In this document: one piece after another, positions 53,039 through 62,554 of the stretch | Numbering within the stretch: the stretch's first letter is position 1 | Layout of the letters: every line of letters starts with the position of its first letter | Assembly: GCF_002939865.1 (NCBI RefSeq) | Contig: NZ_MDEE01000001.1 | Span: forward strand, 186,001-250,000 | Direction of reading: 5' to 3' | Source: Xanthomonas dyei | GTDB lineage: Bacteria; Pseudomonadota; Gammaproteobacteria; Xanthomonadales; Xanthomonadaceae | DNA length: 64,000 nt | Made by a program: the position numbers and the translations under genes | The notes under the pieces: model-generated | The model's input: only the letters and a program-made list of their open reading frames with translations | What the model was told of the DNA's origin: nothing | Databases searched by the model: none

Positions 53039-55403
53039 TGCGGCCCGGCTGGCGATGACGCTGCTTGCGACCGCCACCGCGCTGGCGAACGCCATGGCTG
53101 GCGACCTGGCCGATGTCGCAGCGTTGCCCGACCAAGTTGCGCCGGCCGCCGCCACACAAGCGCAGTCGCTGTATCTGGACGTCACCTTGAATCAGGCCGA
53201 CCGCGGCCTGGCGCCGTTCGAACTGGTCGACGGTCATCTGCGTGGCTCGGTGGAAACGCTGCGCAAACTCGGCTTCATCCTGGCCGATCGCGCACCGGAC
53301 GCATTGATCGATCTGGATCTATTGCCCGATGTGGAAGTGCGCTACGACGCCGCACTGCAGCGGCTCGCGCTGCAGGTGCCGCTGGCACAGCTGTCGCTGT
53401 CCACCACGATCCTCAAGCCGGAAGAAGTCGCTCCGCCCAGCGCCACCGCATCGCCGGGCATGCTGCTCAATTACGACTTTTATGCCACGCGCAATGCCGG
53501 TTCCAGCAGCATGTCGCTGGCCACCGAACTGCGCGGCTTCGGCCTGGGCCGCGGCATGGTCGATACCACGGCCGTCTTCCTGGCCTACGACCGCCCGCAG
53601 GACCAACGTTGGCGCAGCGAGGCGGTGCGCCTGGACAGCGCCTGGCAGATGGATTTTCCAGACAGCGCCACCAGCCTGCGGGTAGGCGATTTTTATAGCG
53701 GCTTCGTCGACTGGAGCCGTTCGCTGCGGCTGGGCGGCGTGCAGATCGGCCGCAATTACGCGCTGCAGCCGTATCGCGTGCTGACCCCAACGCCCAGCTT
53801 CCTGGCCGAAGCGGCGGCGCCCTCCACGGTGGAGCTGTATGTCGATGGCCTGCGTCAATACAGCGGCCAGGTACCGGCCGGGCCGTTTCAACTGGCCGCG
53901 CAACCGGGAATCAGCGGCACCGGGCAGGCGCAGATCGTGGTGACCGATGCCTTCGGCCGGGTGCGTCGGCTGGACTTCGCGTTTTACGGCACGCCGCAAC
54001 TGCTGGCGCGCGGCATTTCCGAGTGGTCGGCAGGCATCGGCCAGCTGCGCCGCGACTACGGTGTGCGTTCGTTTTCCTATGCCTCGCATCCGGTCGCAAG
54101 CGCCAGCTTGCGCAAGGGATTGCGCGACGACTTCACCATCGAGGCGCACACCGAAGCCGGCGGCGGCGTGGTCAATGCTGGCGCAGGCGGGGTGTGGTTG
54201 CTCGGCGCTGGCGGTGTGTTCAATGCGGCCTACGCACACAGCAGAATGCATGCGCTGCGTGGCGGCCAGTCTGTGCTGGGCTACGCCTGGAATAACCGGC
54301 GTTTCAACGTGAATCTGGGCACCCAGCGCACCCACGGCGATTACCGCGATCTGGGCGCATTGCAGGGCAGCCTGCCGGCGCGCGTCAGCGACCGCGCCGC
54401 GTTCGGCGTCAACGTCGACCCGATCGGCTCGCTGGGCACCAGCTATGTGCGCCTGAGCTACCCGCAAGGCGACACCTCGCGTTATGCCAGCGTGTTCTGG
54501 TCGCGCAGCTTCGGGCGCAACTGGGCCGCCAATCTATCCGGCAATCAGAACCTGGATATCCGCAGCGACCGCAGCCTGTATCTGTCGCTGTCCACCACCT
54601 TCGGCGAATTGCGCCAGGCCAGCGCGTCGATGCAGCGCAACGGCAATCGCACCGGGTTTGTGGCCGATGTCAGCCAACCGCTGCCCGGCGACGGCGACCT
54701 GGGCGGCATCGGTTGGCGCCTGCAGGCACGCACCGGCGACGATGCCAGCGGCGGGCTGGCCGAGCTGGGCTGGTTGAACCGCATCGGCCGCTACAACTTT
54801 GGCGTGGCCACCCAGGACGGCAACAGGTTCGGTTACGCCAGCGCCAGCGGCAGCCTGGTGTGGATGGACGGCCGCAGCTTTGCGGCACGCGACGTCCAGG
54901 ACGCGTTCGCGGTGGTGTCCACCGACGGCCAGGCCGGCATTCCGGTACGGCTGGAGAACCGCTTGATCGGCGTCACCGATGCACGCGGCACCTTGTTGGT
55001 GACGCCATTGCAATCGTGGCAGCGCAATCAGTTATCGATCGACACGCTGAGCCTGCCGGCGGATCTGCGCGTGGATCGCGTCGACACCACGGTGACGCCG
55101 CGTCAGCAATCCGGGGTGGCGGTGCGCTTTGGCATCACCCGCGTGCGGTCTGCGGTGATTGTCTTGCACGACGCCAACGGCGCACCGGTGCCAGTGGGCA
55201 GCGTGGCGCAGCGCGAAGGCGATGCCGAACGCGTGGTAGTCGGCTACGACGGCGAAAGCTATCTGGACAATCTGCAGAACGACAACCGCATCCTGGTGGA
55301 GTTGCCGGAAGGCCGCTGTATCGCGCAGTTCGCCTATCCGGCCGACGCCGGCCGCATTCCGCGGGTCGGCCCGTTGCGCTGCATCGCGGAGCCGGCGCCG
55401 TGA
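52989..55403 (+). CDS. Outer-membrane usher of the chaperone-usher pilus (FimD/CsuD type)
   Basis: This 804-residue usher is a 24-stranded barrel that exports and anchors the pilus. The signal peptide is MTLLATATALANAMAG in the early region. The periplasmic N-domain covers about residues 40-130 (SLYLDVTLNQADRGL). The plug and barrel contain PTPSFLAEAAAPSTVELYVDG, ARGISEWSAGIGQLR and GGGVVNAGAGGVW. The C-terminal domains end in RCIAQFAYPADAGRIPRVGP. ATG 52989 with AGGAT upstream was chosen; it overlaps the chaperone gene. ATG 53055 is a shorter alternative. The last gene overlaps by four bases (GTGA). Confidence 0.9.
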   Translation: MVRLTNAPCWPRLRRRDAARLAMTLLATATALANAMAGDLADVAALPDQVAPAAATQAQSLYLDVTLNQADRGLAPFELVDGHLRGSVETLRKLGFILADRAPDALIDLDLLPDVEVRYDAALQRLALQVPLAQLSLSTTILKPEEVAPPSATASPGMLLNYDFYATRNAGSSSMSLATELRGFGLGRGMVDTTAVFLAYDRPQDQRWRSEAVRLDSAWQMDFPDSATSLRVGDFYSGFVDWSRSLRLGGVQIGRNYALQPYRVLTPTPSFLAEAAAPSTVELYVDGLRQYSGQVPAGPFQLAAQPGISGTGQAQIVVTDAFGRVRRLDFAFYGTPQLLARGISEWSAGIGQLRRDYGVRSFSYASHPVASASLRKGLRDDFTIEAHTEAGGGVVNAGAGGVWLLGAGGVFNAAYAHSRMHALRGGQSVLGYAWNNRRFNVNLGTQRTHGDYRDLGALQGSLPARVSDRAAFGVNVDPIGSLGTSYVRLSYPQGDTSRYASVFWSRSFGRNWAANLSGNQNLDIRSDRSLYLSLSTTFGELRQASASMQRNGNRTGFVADVSQPLPGDGDLGGIGWRLQARTGDDASGGLAELGWLNRIGRYNFGVATQDGNRFGYASASGSLVWMDGRSFAARDVQDAFAVVSTDGQAGIPVRLENRLIGVTDARGTLLVTPLQSWQRNQLSIDTLSLPADLRVDRVDTTVTPRQQSGVAVRFGITRVRSAVIVLHDANGAPVPVGSVAQREGDAERVVVGYDGESYLDNLQNDNRILVELPEGRCIAQFAYPADAGRIPRVGPLRCIAEPAP

Positions 55404-56434
55404 GCGTGCATGCGCTCTGGCGGGTCTTGCTTGCGCTGAGCCTTGCACTGCTGTGGCTGACGCCCAGCCAGCCGGCGCATGCCGATACCACCTGCACGGT
55501 GACGTTGGGGACGCCCTTGGCCTTCGGCAACGTGGCCGCCAATGGCGCCACCGATGCGGTCGCGAGCTTCACTGTGTCCTGCGCCACCACCGCGCTCAGC
55601 GTGCTGGGCCAGGCGCGGGTGACGCTGTGCCTGGACCTGGGGCCCGGCAGTGCCAGCGCAGGCGTGTATACGCCGCGCCGCATGCTCAACGCCACCAGCG
55701 ATGCATTGAGTTATCAGATCTACAGCGATGCGGCGCGCACGCAGGTCTGGGGCGCCACCGGATCGAGCACGCCGTCGCCGCTGGTACTGAGTTTCGCCTA
55801 TTCGGTACCGATCCTGGTCGGCGGCTCGCAGACCACCACGGTCACCTTCTACGGACGCATTCCCGGCAGCCAGACGCTGTCGGTGGGCAACCACACCAGC
55901 AGCTTCGGCGGCGCCGATACGGTGATGCGCTACGCCTACAACGAAAGCATCATCGGCGGCATCCAGTCGCCGGCCAACTGCAACACGGGCGGCAGCGGCG
56001 CCAAGACCGCCAGCAATGCATTCCCGTTCACCGCCTCGGCCGATGTGCCGGCGCGCTGCAATACCTATGTCACCACCGATCTGGATTTCGGCAGCATCGC
56101 CGGCAGCATCGACACCCAGATCGACCGCAGCTCGACCATCAGCCTGGCCTGCACCAACCGCACCGCCTGGAACATCGGCCTGGACGTCGGCGTCAACGCC
56201 AGCGGCACCACCCGACGGATGCGCCACGCCAGCAGCGCCAACTTCATCACCTACGAGCTCTACAAGGACCCGGGCCGCAGCAGCCGCTGGGGCACCACGA
56301 TCGGGGTCGATACCCTGGCCGGCACCGGCAACGGGGTCGCGCAGACGGTGACGGTCTATGGCCGCGCGCCGGCGCCGCAGCTACCCATCGCCGGCGCCTA
56401 CAACGACACGGTGACCGTCTCGATCACTTACTGA
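55400..56434 (+). CDS. Two-domain SCPU protein, probable pilus tip subunit
   Basis: This 344-residue secreted protein has two spore-coat-U domains. The first (about residues 28-165) has VTLGTPLAFGNVAANGATDAV and ends VMRYAYNESI. The second (about residues 210-344) begins ARCNTYVTTDLDFGSIAG and ends GAYNDTVTVSITY like a donor-strand pilin. In Csu pili a two-domain CsuE adhesin is at the tip and binds hydrophobic surfaces, so the same role is likely. GTG 55400 is the start, overlapping the usher stop. The signal is LLALSLALLWLTPSQPAHA. Confidence 0.82.
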   Translation: MSVHALWRVLLALSLALLWLTPSQPAHADTTCTVTLGTPLAFGNVAANGATDAVASFTVSCATTALSVLGQARVTLCLDLGPGSASAGVYTPRRMLNATSDALSYQIYSDAARTQVWGATGSSTPSPLVLSFAYSVPILVGGSQTTTVTFYGRIPGSQTLSVGNHTSSFGGADTVMRYAYNESIIGGIQSPANCNTGGSGAKTASNAFPFTASADVPARCNTYVTTDLDFGSIAGSIDTQIDRSSTISLACTNRTAWNIGLDVGVNASGTTRRMRHASSANFITYELYKDPGRSSRWGTTIGVDTLAGTGNGVAQTVTVYGRAPAPQLPIAGAYNDTVTVSITY

Positions 56435-56482
56435 CCGTTAATTAAGTTCGCACCAGGGGCGTCGCTATTTGTAACGTCTCCA

Positions 56483-56809
56483 ATGCAAACGATTGCCTTC
56501 ATGACGCCGGTCACCCTGATTAAGTGCTTCACGCTGGTCGCCCTCGCTTGCAGCGCCGCTGCCGCAACCGCGTCGACAAACCGTGGCCCGGACAACTCCA
56601 GCCTGCACATCGGCCTGCGTCTGCTCAGCGGTTGCGAGCTGCGCACCACCCCGCCGCGCGCCAGCTGCTCGCGCGGCACGCCGGTCGCGGTTGTGCAGCC
56701 ATCGCTCACCGTGGACGCCCTCTCGACTACCAGCACCGGCCAGGACGCCAGCGCACTTGCCGGGCCTGCGCCTGTCGGTGCAGCGCGCATCACCACCATC
56801 GCATTCTGA
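56483..56809 (+). CDS. Small exported protein resembling a truncated SCPU pilin
   Basis: This 108-residue secreted product has a signal peptide (TLVALACSAAAATAS). The remaining roughly 80 residues hold a cysteine pair (LLSGCELRT and RASCSRGTPVAV) and a final VGAARITTIAF strand. The strand and Cys spacing resemble the first and last strands of an SCPU domain, with the middle missing. It could be a specialised minor subunit, an anchor or a decaying pilin. ATG 56483 or 56501 may be the true start. It is 48 bases after the tip gene and two bases before the second chaperone. Confidence 0.55.
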   Translation: MQTIAFMTPVTLIKCFTLVALACSAAAATASTNRGPDNSSLHIGLRLLSGCELRTTPPRASCSRGTPVAVVQPSLTVDALSTTSTGQDASALAGPAPVGAARITTIAF

Positions 56810-56811
56810 GC

Positions 56812-57525
56812 ATGGCCGCCGCCCGTCCGCGCTGGAGCTGGAGCTTGCCGATGCTGGGACTGCTCTGCATGGCTGCCAGCGGCCACGCTGGCGCTGCCGA
56901 GATCGCCATCGCTCCGACCACCGCCCACATCCCGGCCGACAGCAACCAGGCGGCCGTGTGGCTTTACAACCAGGCCGCGCAACCCTGGCGCGCCGACGCC
57001 AAGCTCTACCGCTGGCGCCAGGACGGCGGGCGCGAGCTGCTGGAACCGGCCACCGGCGCCACCGTCAGCCCCAGCCAGTTCGAAATCCCGGCGCAAGGCC
57101 GCCAGCTGTTGCGGGTCATCCGCCTCGGCCCCAGCCCGGCCCGGATAGAAGACAGCTATCGGCTGGTGGTGACCCAGCACGCGGTCGGCGATGAAGCCGA
57201 GCTGCTGCGCTATTCCACGCCGGTGTTTGCGATGCCGAGCGAGCCGGGCGAGCCGCACCCTCAGCTACAGGCGACGCTATCCGGGCAGGGCAGCGGCCGC
57301 ACCTTGCACGTCTACAATGCCGGCGTGCACCACGCCCGCCTGGCCGACCTGGCCTTCATCGATGCCGGCGGGACCCGCCACAGCATCGGCAACGATCTGG
57401 CCGGCTATGTGCTGCCCGGCCAGACCCGGCAATGGCTGCTACCGGCCACACTATCGGCCGGTCTGGGCCGCTTCGTGGCCCGCGTCAACAGCGACACCGA
57501 AACCACCCTCGCCCTGCAGCCCTGA
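56812..57525 (+). CDS. Second pilus chaperone (PapD/CsuC type)
   Basis: This 237-residue chaperone has a signal peptide (MLGLLCMAASGHAGAAE). Its domains are like those of the first chaperone: AAVWLYNQAAQPWRADAKLYRW, EIPAQGRQLLRVIRLG with the anchor Arg, and YRLVVTQ. The C-domain ends RFVARVNSDTETTLALQP. A cluster with two chaperones suggests one may serve the small or tip subunits. The ATG at 56812 follows the small gene's stop by two bases. A 310-base region with the rpsB promoter follows. Confidence 0.88.
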   Translation: MAAARPRWSWSLPMLGLLCMAASGHAGAAEIAIAPTTAHIPADSNQAAVWLYNQAAQPWRADAKLYRWRQDGGRELLEPATGATVSPSQFEIPAQGRQLLRVIRLGPSPARIEDSYRLVVTQHAVGDEAELLRYSTPVFAMPSEPGEPHPQLQATLSGQGSGRTLHVYNAGVHHARLADLAFIDAGGTRHSIGNDLAGYVLPGQTRQWLLPATLSAGLGRFVARVNSDTETTLALQP

Positions 57526-57566
57526 ATCACGCGCCCGCCGGTCCGCAGCTCCGCTGGAATCCCAGA

Positions 57567-57595
57567 TTGCATACACCCGGCCTGGCGGCTATACT
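57567..57595 (+). promoter_or_regulatory. rpsB: Sigma-70 promoter of rpsB
   Basis: TTGCAT (57567-57572), a 17-base spacer and TATACT (57590-57595) give a near-consensus promoter. Transcription should start near 57602, giving a leader of about 237 bases. Confidence 0.8.
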
Positions 57596-57601
57596 CCGCC
57601 G

Positions 57602-57838
57602 GCTGTTTTGCGTCTTTGCCGCATTGCATCGTCCACGTCGGACGTCACCGACGAATCCACACCTGCTGCCGCCATCCGTGCCGGGGTGCCCTCACACAGG
57701 GTTCGTCGCGGAGGCAACAGGGAAGCCCAACCCCGGAATCTTGTGCGTGTGATGCGAGCGTCTTCGCAATATCCGCACTCCCTGCGCTGACTTCAAACAA
57801 CAGCTGCGCTCGGCGATTCCGCTACCAGGAGTTTTTCA
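57602..57838 (+). ncRNA. Structured 5-prime leader of rpsB, candidate S2 autoregulatory element
   Basis: The leader can form CGTCGG/CCGACG (57636-57653) and an outer stem CCGGGGT (57681-57687) with ACCCCGG (57730-57736). The outer stem encloses a CCCT/AGGG hairpin (57689-57701). In gamma-proteobacteria S2 represses its own operon through a folded leader; a counterpart here is an inference. AGGAG eight bases before the ATG is the ribosome site. Confidence 0.55.
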
Positions 57839-58675
57839 ATGCCTCAGGTCACCATGCGTCAGATGCTGGAAGCCGGCGTCCATTTCGGCCACCAGACCCG
57901 CTACTGGAACCCCAAGATGGCGCCGTACATCTTCGGCGCACGCGGCAAGATCCACATCATCAACCTCGAGAAGACCGTTCCGCTCTTCAACGACGCGATG
58001 AACTTCCTCTCCTCGATCGCGCAGAAGCGCGGCACCGTGCTGTTCCTGGGCACCAAGCGCAGCGCGCGCGAGTCGATCAAGGAAGAAGCCGAACGTTGCA
58101 ACATGCCGTTCATGACCCAGCGCTGGCTGGGCGGCACGCTGACCAACTTCCGCACCGTCAAGCAGTCGGTTGCCCGCCTGAAGGAACTGGAAGCCGCTGA
58201 AACCGACGGCACCTTCGAAAAGCTGGTCAAGCACGAAGTGCTGGGCCTGCGTCGCGAGCGCGAAAAGCTGGACGCATCGCTGGGCGGCATCAAGGAAATG
58301 AACCGCCTGCCCGACGCGATCTTCGTGATCGATATCGGCCATGAAGACATCGCCATCAAGGAAGCCAAGAAGCTTGGCATCCCGGTGATCGCGGTGGTCG
58401 ATACCAACTACGATCCGGCCCTGGTCGACTACGCCATCCCGGGTAACGACGACGCCATCCGCGCCGTGCAGCTGTACGCACGTGCCGCTGCCGATGCCGT
58501 GCTGGAAGGCAAGGCGGCTGCGCCGAACTCGGCGTCGGTGCGCGAAGAAGAGTTCTCGGCTGACGCCGGCGACGAAGGCAAGGGCCGTCGCGCCCCGGCC
58601 AAGAAGGCCGCCGAGAAGAAGGCCGACGCACCGGCCGCTGCTGCTGAAGCACCTGCGGCACCGGCTGCCGAGTAA
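57839..58675 (+). CDS. rpsB: 30S ribosomal protein S2
   Basis: S2 is a component of the small subunit. The 278-residue protein begins [26 protein letters not shown], the universal S2 start, and contains [16 protein letters not shown] and [15 protein letters not shown] in the expected order. The E. coli protein has 241 residues; the extra here is a C-terminal Lys/Ala/Pro-rich tail after about residue 245 ([14 protein letters not shown]), low in complexity. AGGAG lies eight bases upstream. It leads the operon with tsf. Confidence 0.96.
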   Translation: MPQVTMRQMLEAGVHFGHQTRYWNPKMAPYIFGARGKIHIINLEKTVPLFNDAMNFLSSIAQKRGTVLFLGTKRSARESIKEEAERCNMPFMTQRWLGGTLTNFRTVKQSVARLKELEAAETDGTFEKLVKHEVLGLRREREKLDASLGGIKEMNRLPDAIFVIDIGHEDIAIKEAKKLGIPVIAVVDTNYDPALVDYAIPGNDDAIRAVQLYARAAADAVLEGKAAAPNSASVREEEFSADAGDEGKGRRAPAKKAAEKKADAPAAAAEAPAAPAAE

Positions 58676-58845
58676 TCGGCATGCAATGCGGCCGCCCCAT
58701 GCTGGGCGGCCGCAGCCCCGACGGGTCCATCGCGCCCCGTCGCTGAGGCCACCAAAGATTCTTACGGGGACGGCCCGCATGCTGCACCGTCTCCTCACTG
58801 GCGGAACATTTCCGCCGTACGCATTCGTCCATACGAGGTAATTCC

Positions 58846-59724
58846 ATGGAAATCACTGCTTCCCTGGTCAAGGAACTGCGCGAGCGCACCGGCGCCGGCA
58901 TGATGGAGTGCAAGAAAGCACTCGTCGAAAACGCTGGCGACATCGATGCCGCTGCCGAGTGGCTGCGCAAGTCGGGCCTGGCCAAGGCCGACAAGAAGGC
59001 TGACCGCGTTGCCGCCGAAGGCCGCATCGCCACTGCACAGGCCGGCGGCAAGGCCGTGCTGGTCGAAGTCAATTCCGAGACCGACTTCGTCGCCAAGGAT
59101 GAGAACTTCCTGGCCTTCACCGAGGTCGTCGCCAACGCTGCACTGACCTCCGACGTCGCCGATGCCGATGCGCTGAAGAGCGTCAAGCTCGACAGCGGCG
59201 AGACCATCGAAGAGCGCCGCGCCGCGGTCATCGCCAAGGTTGGCGAGAACCTGCAGGTGCGTCGCTTGGTCCGTATCGACAGCGCCAACAACGTCGCAGC
59301 CTATGTGCACGGCGGCCGTATCGGCGTGCTGGTCGAGCTGAAGGGCGGCGACATCGAGCTGGCGCGCGGTATCGCGATGCACATCGCTGCCATGAACCCG
59401 CCGCACGTCAAGGCATCCGACGTGCCGGCCGAGTTTGTCGCCAAGGAAAAGGAAATCGAACTGGCCAAGATGTCCGAGAAGGACAAGTCCAAGCCGGCCG
59501 AAATCCTTGAAAAGATCATCAGCGGCAAGATCAGCAAGATCGTCAACGAAGTCACCCTGTACGGCCAGCCGTATGTGCTGAACACCGATCAGACCGTCGA
59601 GCAGGCCGTCAAGGCGGCTGGTGCCGACGTGATCGGCTTCCAGCGCCTGGCCGTTGGCGAAGGCATCGAGAAGGTGGTGGAAGACTACGCCGCCGAAGTG
59701 ATGAAGCAGGCCGGTCTGGCCTGA
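58846..59724 (+). CDS. tsf: Translation elongation factor Ts
   Basis: EF-Ts exchanges GDP for GTP on EF-Tu. The 292-residue protein has the N-terminal signature [21 protein letters not shown] (about residues 5-25), the TDFVAK core motif at about residues 80-85, and the dimerisation and C-terminal modules ([15 protein letters not shown]). It is 170 bases after rpsB, the conserved order, and is followed by a terminator. Confidence 0.96.
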   Translation: MEITASLVKELRERTGAGMMECKKALVENAGDIDAAAEWLRKSGLAKADKKADRVAAEGRIATAQAGGKAVLVEVNSETDFVAKDENFLAFTEVVANAALTSDVADADALKSVKLDSGETIEERRAAVIAKVGENLQVRRLVRIDSANNVAAYVHGGRIGVLVELKGGDIELARGIAMHIAAMNPPHVKASDVPAEFVAKEKEIELAKMSEKDKSKPAEILEKIISGKISKIVNEVTLYGQPYVLNTDQTVEQAVKAAGADVIGFQRLAVGEGIEKVVEDYAAEVMKQAGLA

Positions 59725-59739
59725 TCTTCGCCACAGCGT

Positions 59740-59774
59740 AAAAAAAAGCCGCGGCCATGCCGCGGCTTTTTTTT
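59740..59774 (+). terminator. Intrinsic terminator after tsf
   Basis: GCCGCGGC (59748-59755) and GCCGCGGC (59759-59766), loop CAT, followed by eight T residues and preceded by eight A residues. Confidence 0.92.
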
Positions 59775-60005
59775 GCTTGCCACTCCGCGCTGCATCGAAG
59801 CGCGCGAAGCTGAAGCGCACACATCCGTGGTGCCTGCAACCGACCTCGACGCTATAGATGTCGTCGGCCGTGCCGCTAAGCCTAGATGCCAACCAGACTC
59901 TCAGCACCCCTCACGCATGCGTTCCAGCGCAGCGATTGCGAGCCGTGGCGTGCTCAAACTCACCGAACGCAGCTGTATGCTTGCGCTCACTGTTGGCGAT
60001 GACTC

Positions 60006-61529
60006 ATGCAACCAGATCTTCAGGCCGCCCTGCACTACTGCCGTAACCTGCCCTCGCCGCCCGGCGTCGCGCTGCGCATTATCGAGCTGGCGCAGGACCC
60101 GGATGTGGACATGACCACCGCCGCGAAGGTCATCGGCATGGACATGGCACTGAGCGCACGCATGCTGCGCGTGGCCAATTCGCCGCTGTATGCCAGTCGC
60201 CGCCGTGTCGATAACCTGGGCCAAGCGCTGACCATGCTCGGCCTCAACGCGACCCTGAGCCTGGCGCTGGGGTTTTCGATGGTGCACGGCGTGCGCAGCA
60301 CGTTCGCCGCCCATCCGTTGCACGAGCGTATCTGGCGTCGCGCCGGGCTATGCGCGCTGGCCAGTCGCATCCTGGGCCAGGCCTACGGCATCCGCAAACC
60401 CGAAGAATTGATGCTGGCCGGCCTGCTGCAGGACATCGGCAAGCTGGCGCTGCTGCAAGGCGCGGCCGAGCTGTATGCGCCGCTGCTGGAACAGGCCACC
60501 GACAATGCATCGCTGCTGGATGCCGAACGCGAACACCTGGGCGCCACCCACGCCGAGATCGGCGCCTGGCTTGCGCACCAGTGGCAGCTGCCGCACTACC
60601 TGCAGAACGCGATCGCGCAAAGCGAAGAAGAACCAGCGGGCCTGGAACCCTTCATGGCCTGCGTCGCGCTATCCGGGCGCCTGGCCGACATCTGGCTCTC
60701 CGCCAGTGCAGCCACCGCCACCGAGCATGCGCAGCGCCAGGCGCAGGACGTGCTGGAACTGGACGCGGAACGCTTCGAAAAAGTGATCGAACGCATCGCC
60801 GAATCGTTGCCCGAGCTCGAAGCGTTATTCGACATCCGCGTGCCGCAACCCGAGCACATCCAGCTGATCTTCGAGCAGGCGCGCGAGCTGGCGACGCTGC
60901 GTACCCTGCGCGAATTGCAGGACGTGGCCGAAGCGCGCCGACACGCCGACGAATCGGAAAACCGCATGCGTCATCTGGCCGAACAGGCCAGCCGCGATGC
61001 GCTGACCGGCGTGTTCAACCGGCATCAGCTCGGCACCGCATTGGCACATGAGTTCGAGCTGGCATCGCGGCAGAGCTGGCCGCTGTCGATCGCCTTCATC
61101 GACCTGGACGACTTCAAGCGCGTCAACGATGCGCACGGCCACTTGGTCGGCGACGAGGTGTTGCGTAATTTTGCGCAAACCCTGCAACGCATGGTGCGCA
61201 CCAGCGACCTGGTGGCGCGCTATGGCGGCGAAGAATTTCTGGTGATCCTGCCCAACACGCCTGCCGATGCGGCGTTGATGGTGATCGAGCGCATCCTTGC
61301 CGAAACCGCGCGCACGCCGATGGCGCAACTGCAGGGCGGCCCGCTGCACATCACCTTCTCTGCGGGCCTGGCCACGCATGGCGGCATCGAGCGCCAGTTC
61401 GAAAGCATCGAACATCTGCTGCAGGCCGCCGACAGCACGCTGTACCGCTCCAAGCATCGCGGCCGCAACCGCGTCACCGCCTACGATGCGACCGATGTCC
61501 CGACGCCACCGAACCCGCGGGCACACTGA
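60006..61529 (+). CDS. HDOD domain-GGEEF diguanylate cyclase
   Basis: This 507-residue cytoplasmic signalling protein has an N-terminal HDOD domain (about residues 10-210) with LPSPPGVALRIIELAQDP and LAGLLQDIGKLALLQ. A helical linker of about 100 residues follows, then a C-terminal GGEEF cyclase (about residues 330-500). The active site RYGGEEFLVILP has Gly407-Phe411 intact, and RTSD five residues before it is a complete inhibitory I-site. It should make cyclic di-GMP and be product-inhibited. The HDOD part probably senses a signal or protein partner. The gene sits between tsf and pyrH, a position normally without such a gene. Confidence 0.92.
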   Translation: MQPDLQAALHYCRNLPSPPGVALRIIELAQDPDVDMTTAAKVIGMDMALSARMLRVANSPLYASRRRVDNLGQALTMLGLNATLSLALGFSMVHGVRSTFAAHPLHERIWRRAGLCALASRILGQAYGIRKPEELMLAGLLQDIGKLALLQGAAELYAPLLEQATDNASLLDAEREHLGATHAEIGAWLAHQWQLPHYLQNAIAQSEEEPAGLEPFMACVALSGRLADIWLSASAATATEHAQRQAQDVLELDAERFEKVIERIAESLPELEALFDIRVPQPEHIQLIFEQARELATLRTLRELQDVAEARRHADESENRMRHLAEQASRDALTGVFNRHQLGTALAHEFELASRQSWPLSIAFIDLDDFKRVNDAHGHLVGDEVLRNFAQTLQRMVRTSDLVARYGGEEFLVILPNTPADAALMVIERILAETARTPMAQLQGGPLHITFSAGLATHGGIERQFESIEHLLQAADSTLYRSKHRGRNRVTAYDATDVPTPPNPRAH

Positions 61530-61635
61530 GCAGCGCGTCACCTCGATGACGACAAAGGAATTTTTACCACGCCCGGTGGCAGGCTTCCGCTAGAATTGCC
61601 GGCGTTTGCCGTCCCCCACCCCCGAGGTCTCCCCC

Positions 61636-62358
61636 ATGTCTGAACTTTCCTATCGCCGCATTCTTCTCAAACTTTCCGGGGAGGCGCTGATGGGAGACGG
61701 GGATTACGGCATCGACCCCAAGGTGATCAACCGCCTTGCCCATGAAGTGATCGAAGCGCAGCAGGCCGGCGCACAGGTCGCGTTGGTGATCGGCGGCGGC
61801 AACATCTTCCGCGGCGCCGGTCTTGCTGCCAGCGGCATGGACCGGGTCACCGGCGATCACATGGGCATGCTCGCCACCGTGATCAACGCGCTGGCCATGC
61901 AGGACGCGCTGGAAAAGCTCGGCGCCAAGGTGCGCGTGATGAGCGCGATCAAGATCAACGACGTCTGCGAAGACTTCATCCGTCGCCGCGCCATGCGTCA
62001 TCTGGAAAAGGGCCGTATCGCGATCTTCGCCGCCGGCACCGGCAACCCGTTCTTCACCACCGATTCGGGCGCGGCGCTGCGCGCGATCGAAATCGGTGCC
62101 GACCTGCTGCTCAAGGCAACCAAGGTCGATGGCGTGTACGACAAGGACCCGAAAAAGCACACCGATGCGGTGCGCTACGACAGCCTGACCTACGACGAAG
62201 TCATCATGCAGGGCCTGGAAGTGATGGACACCGCCGCCTTCGCGCTGGCACGCGACAGCGACCTGCCGCTGCGCATCTTCGGCATGAGCGAACCCGGCGT
62301 GTTGCTGCGCATCCTGCGCGGCGAGCAGATCGGCACCTTGGTACAGGGCCGTAGCTGA
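61636..62358 (+). CDS. pyrH: UMP kinase
   Basis: UMP kinase makes UDP from UMP and is required for pyrimidine nucleotides. The 240-residue hexameric enzyme has [11 protein letters not shown] (P-loop-like Gly motif), [11 protein letters not shown] and [51 protein letters not shown] is also present (here given as [14 protein letters not shown]). ATG 61636 is the conserved start; an upstream in-frame codon at 61606 adds non-conserved residues. It heads pyrH-frr-uppS-cdsA. Confidence 0.95.
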   Translation: MSELSYRRILLKLSGEALMGDGDYGIDPKVINRLAHEVIEAQQAGAQVALVIGGGNIFRGAGLAASGMDRVTGDHMGMLATVINALAMQDALEKLGAKVRVMSAIKINDVCEDFIRRRAMRHLEKGRIAIFAAGTGNPFFTTDSGAALRAIEIGADLLLKATKVDGVYDKDPKKHTDAVRYDSLTYDEVIMQGLEVMDTAAFALARDSDLPLRIFGMSEPGVLLRILRGEQIGTLVQGRS

Positions 62359-62359
62359 G

Positions 62360-62395
62360 GTTTGGGATTCGGGAATCGGAATTTGAGATTCGTGA
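62360..62395 (+). repeat. Degenerate GGGAATCGGGAAT-type dispersed repeat
   Basis: Just after pyrH the sequence GGGATTCGGGAATCGGAATT is related to the repeat pair before fpr (10199-10330). It is a single degenerate copy. Confidence 0.55.
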
Positions 62396-62554
62396 AAGCG
62401 TGAGCCTGGCACTTCTCGCGCCCGATCCACCGCATCGCCTGGCGTGAATGCGCCAGGCAGGTGAACCGGCTGCGCCGGCCCATGCAGGCCGGCGAGTCGT
62501 GAAACCCCAGTCCCGGCTATAATCCCCGGATTCAGCTCCACACGGATTCCGGCG

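Larger units (their letters stand above)
57526..57838. other. Intergenic region carrying the rpsB promoter and leader
   Basis: No gene lies here. It holds the rpsB promoter (57567-57595) and about 237 bases of structured leader, both listed separately. Confidence 0.8.
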
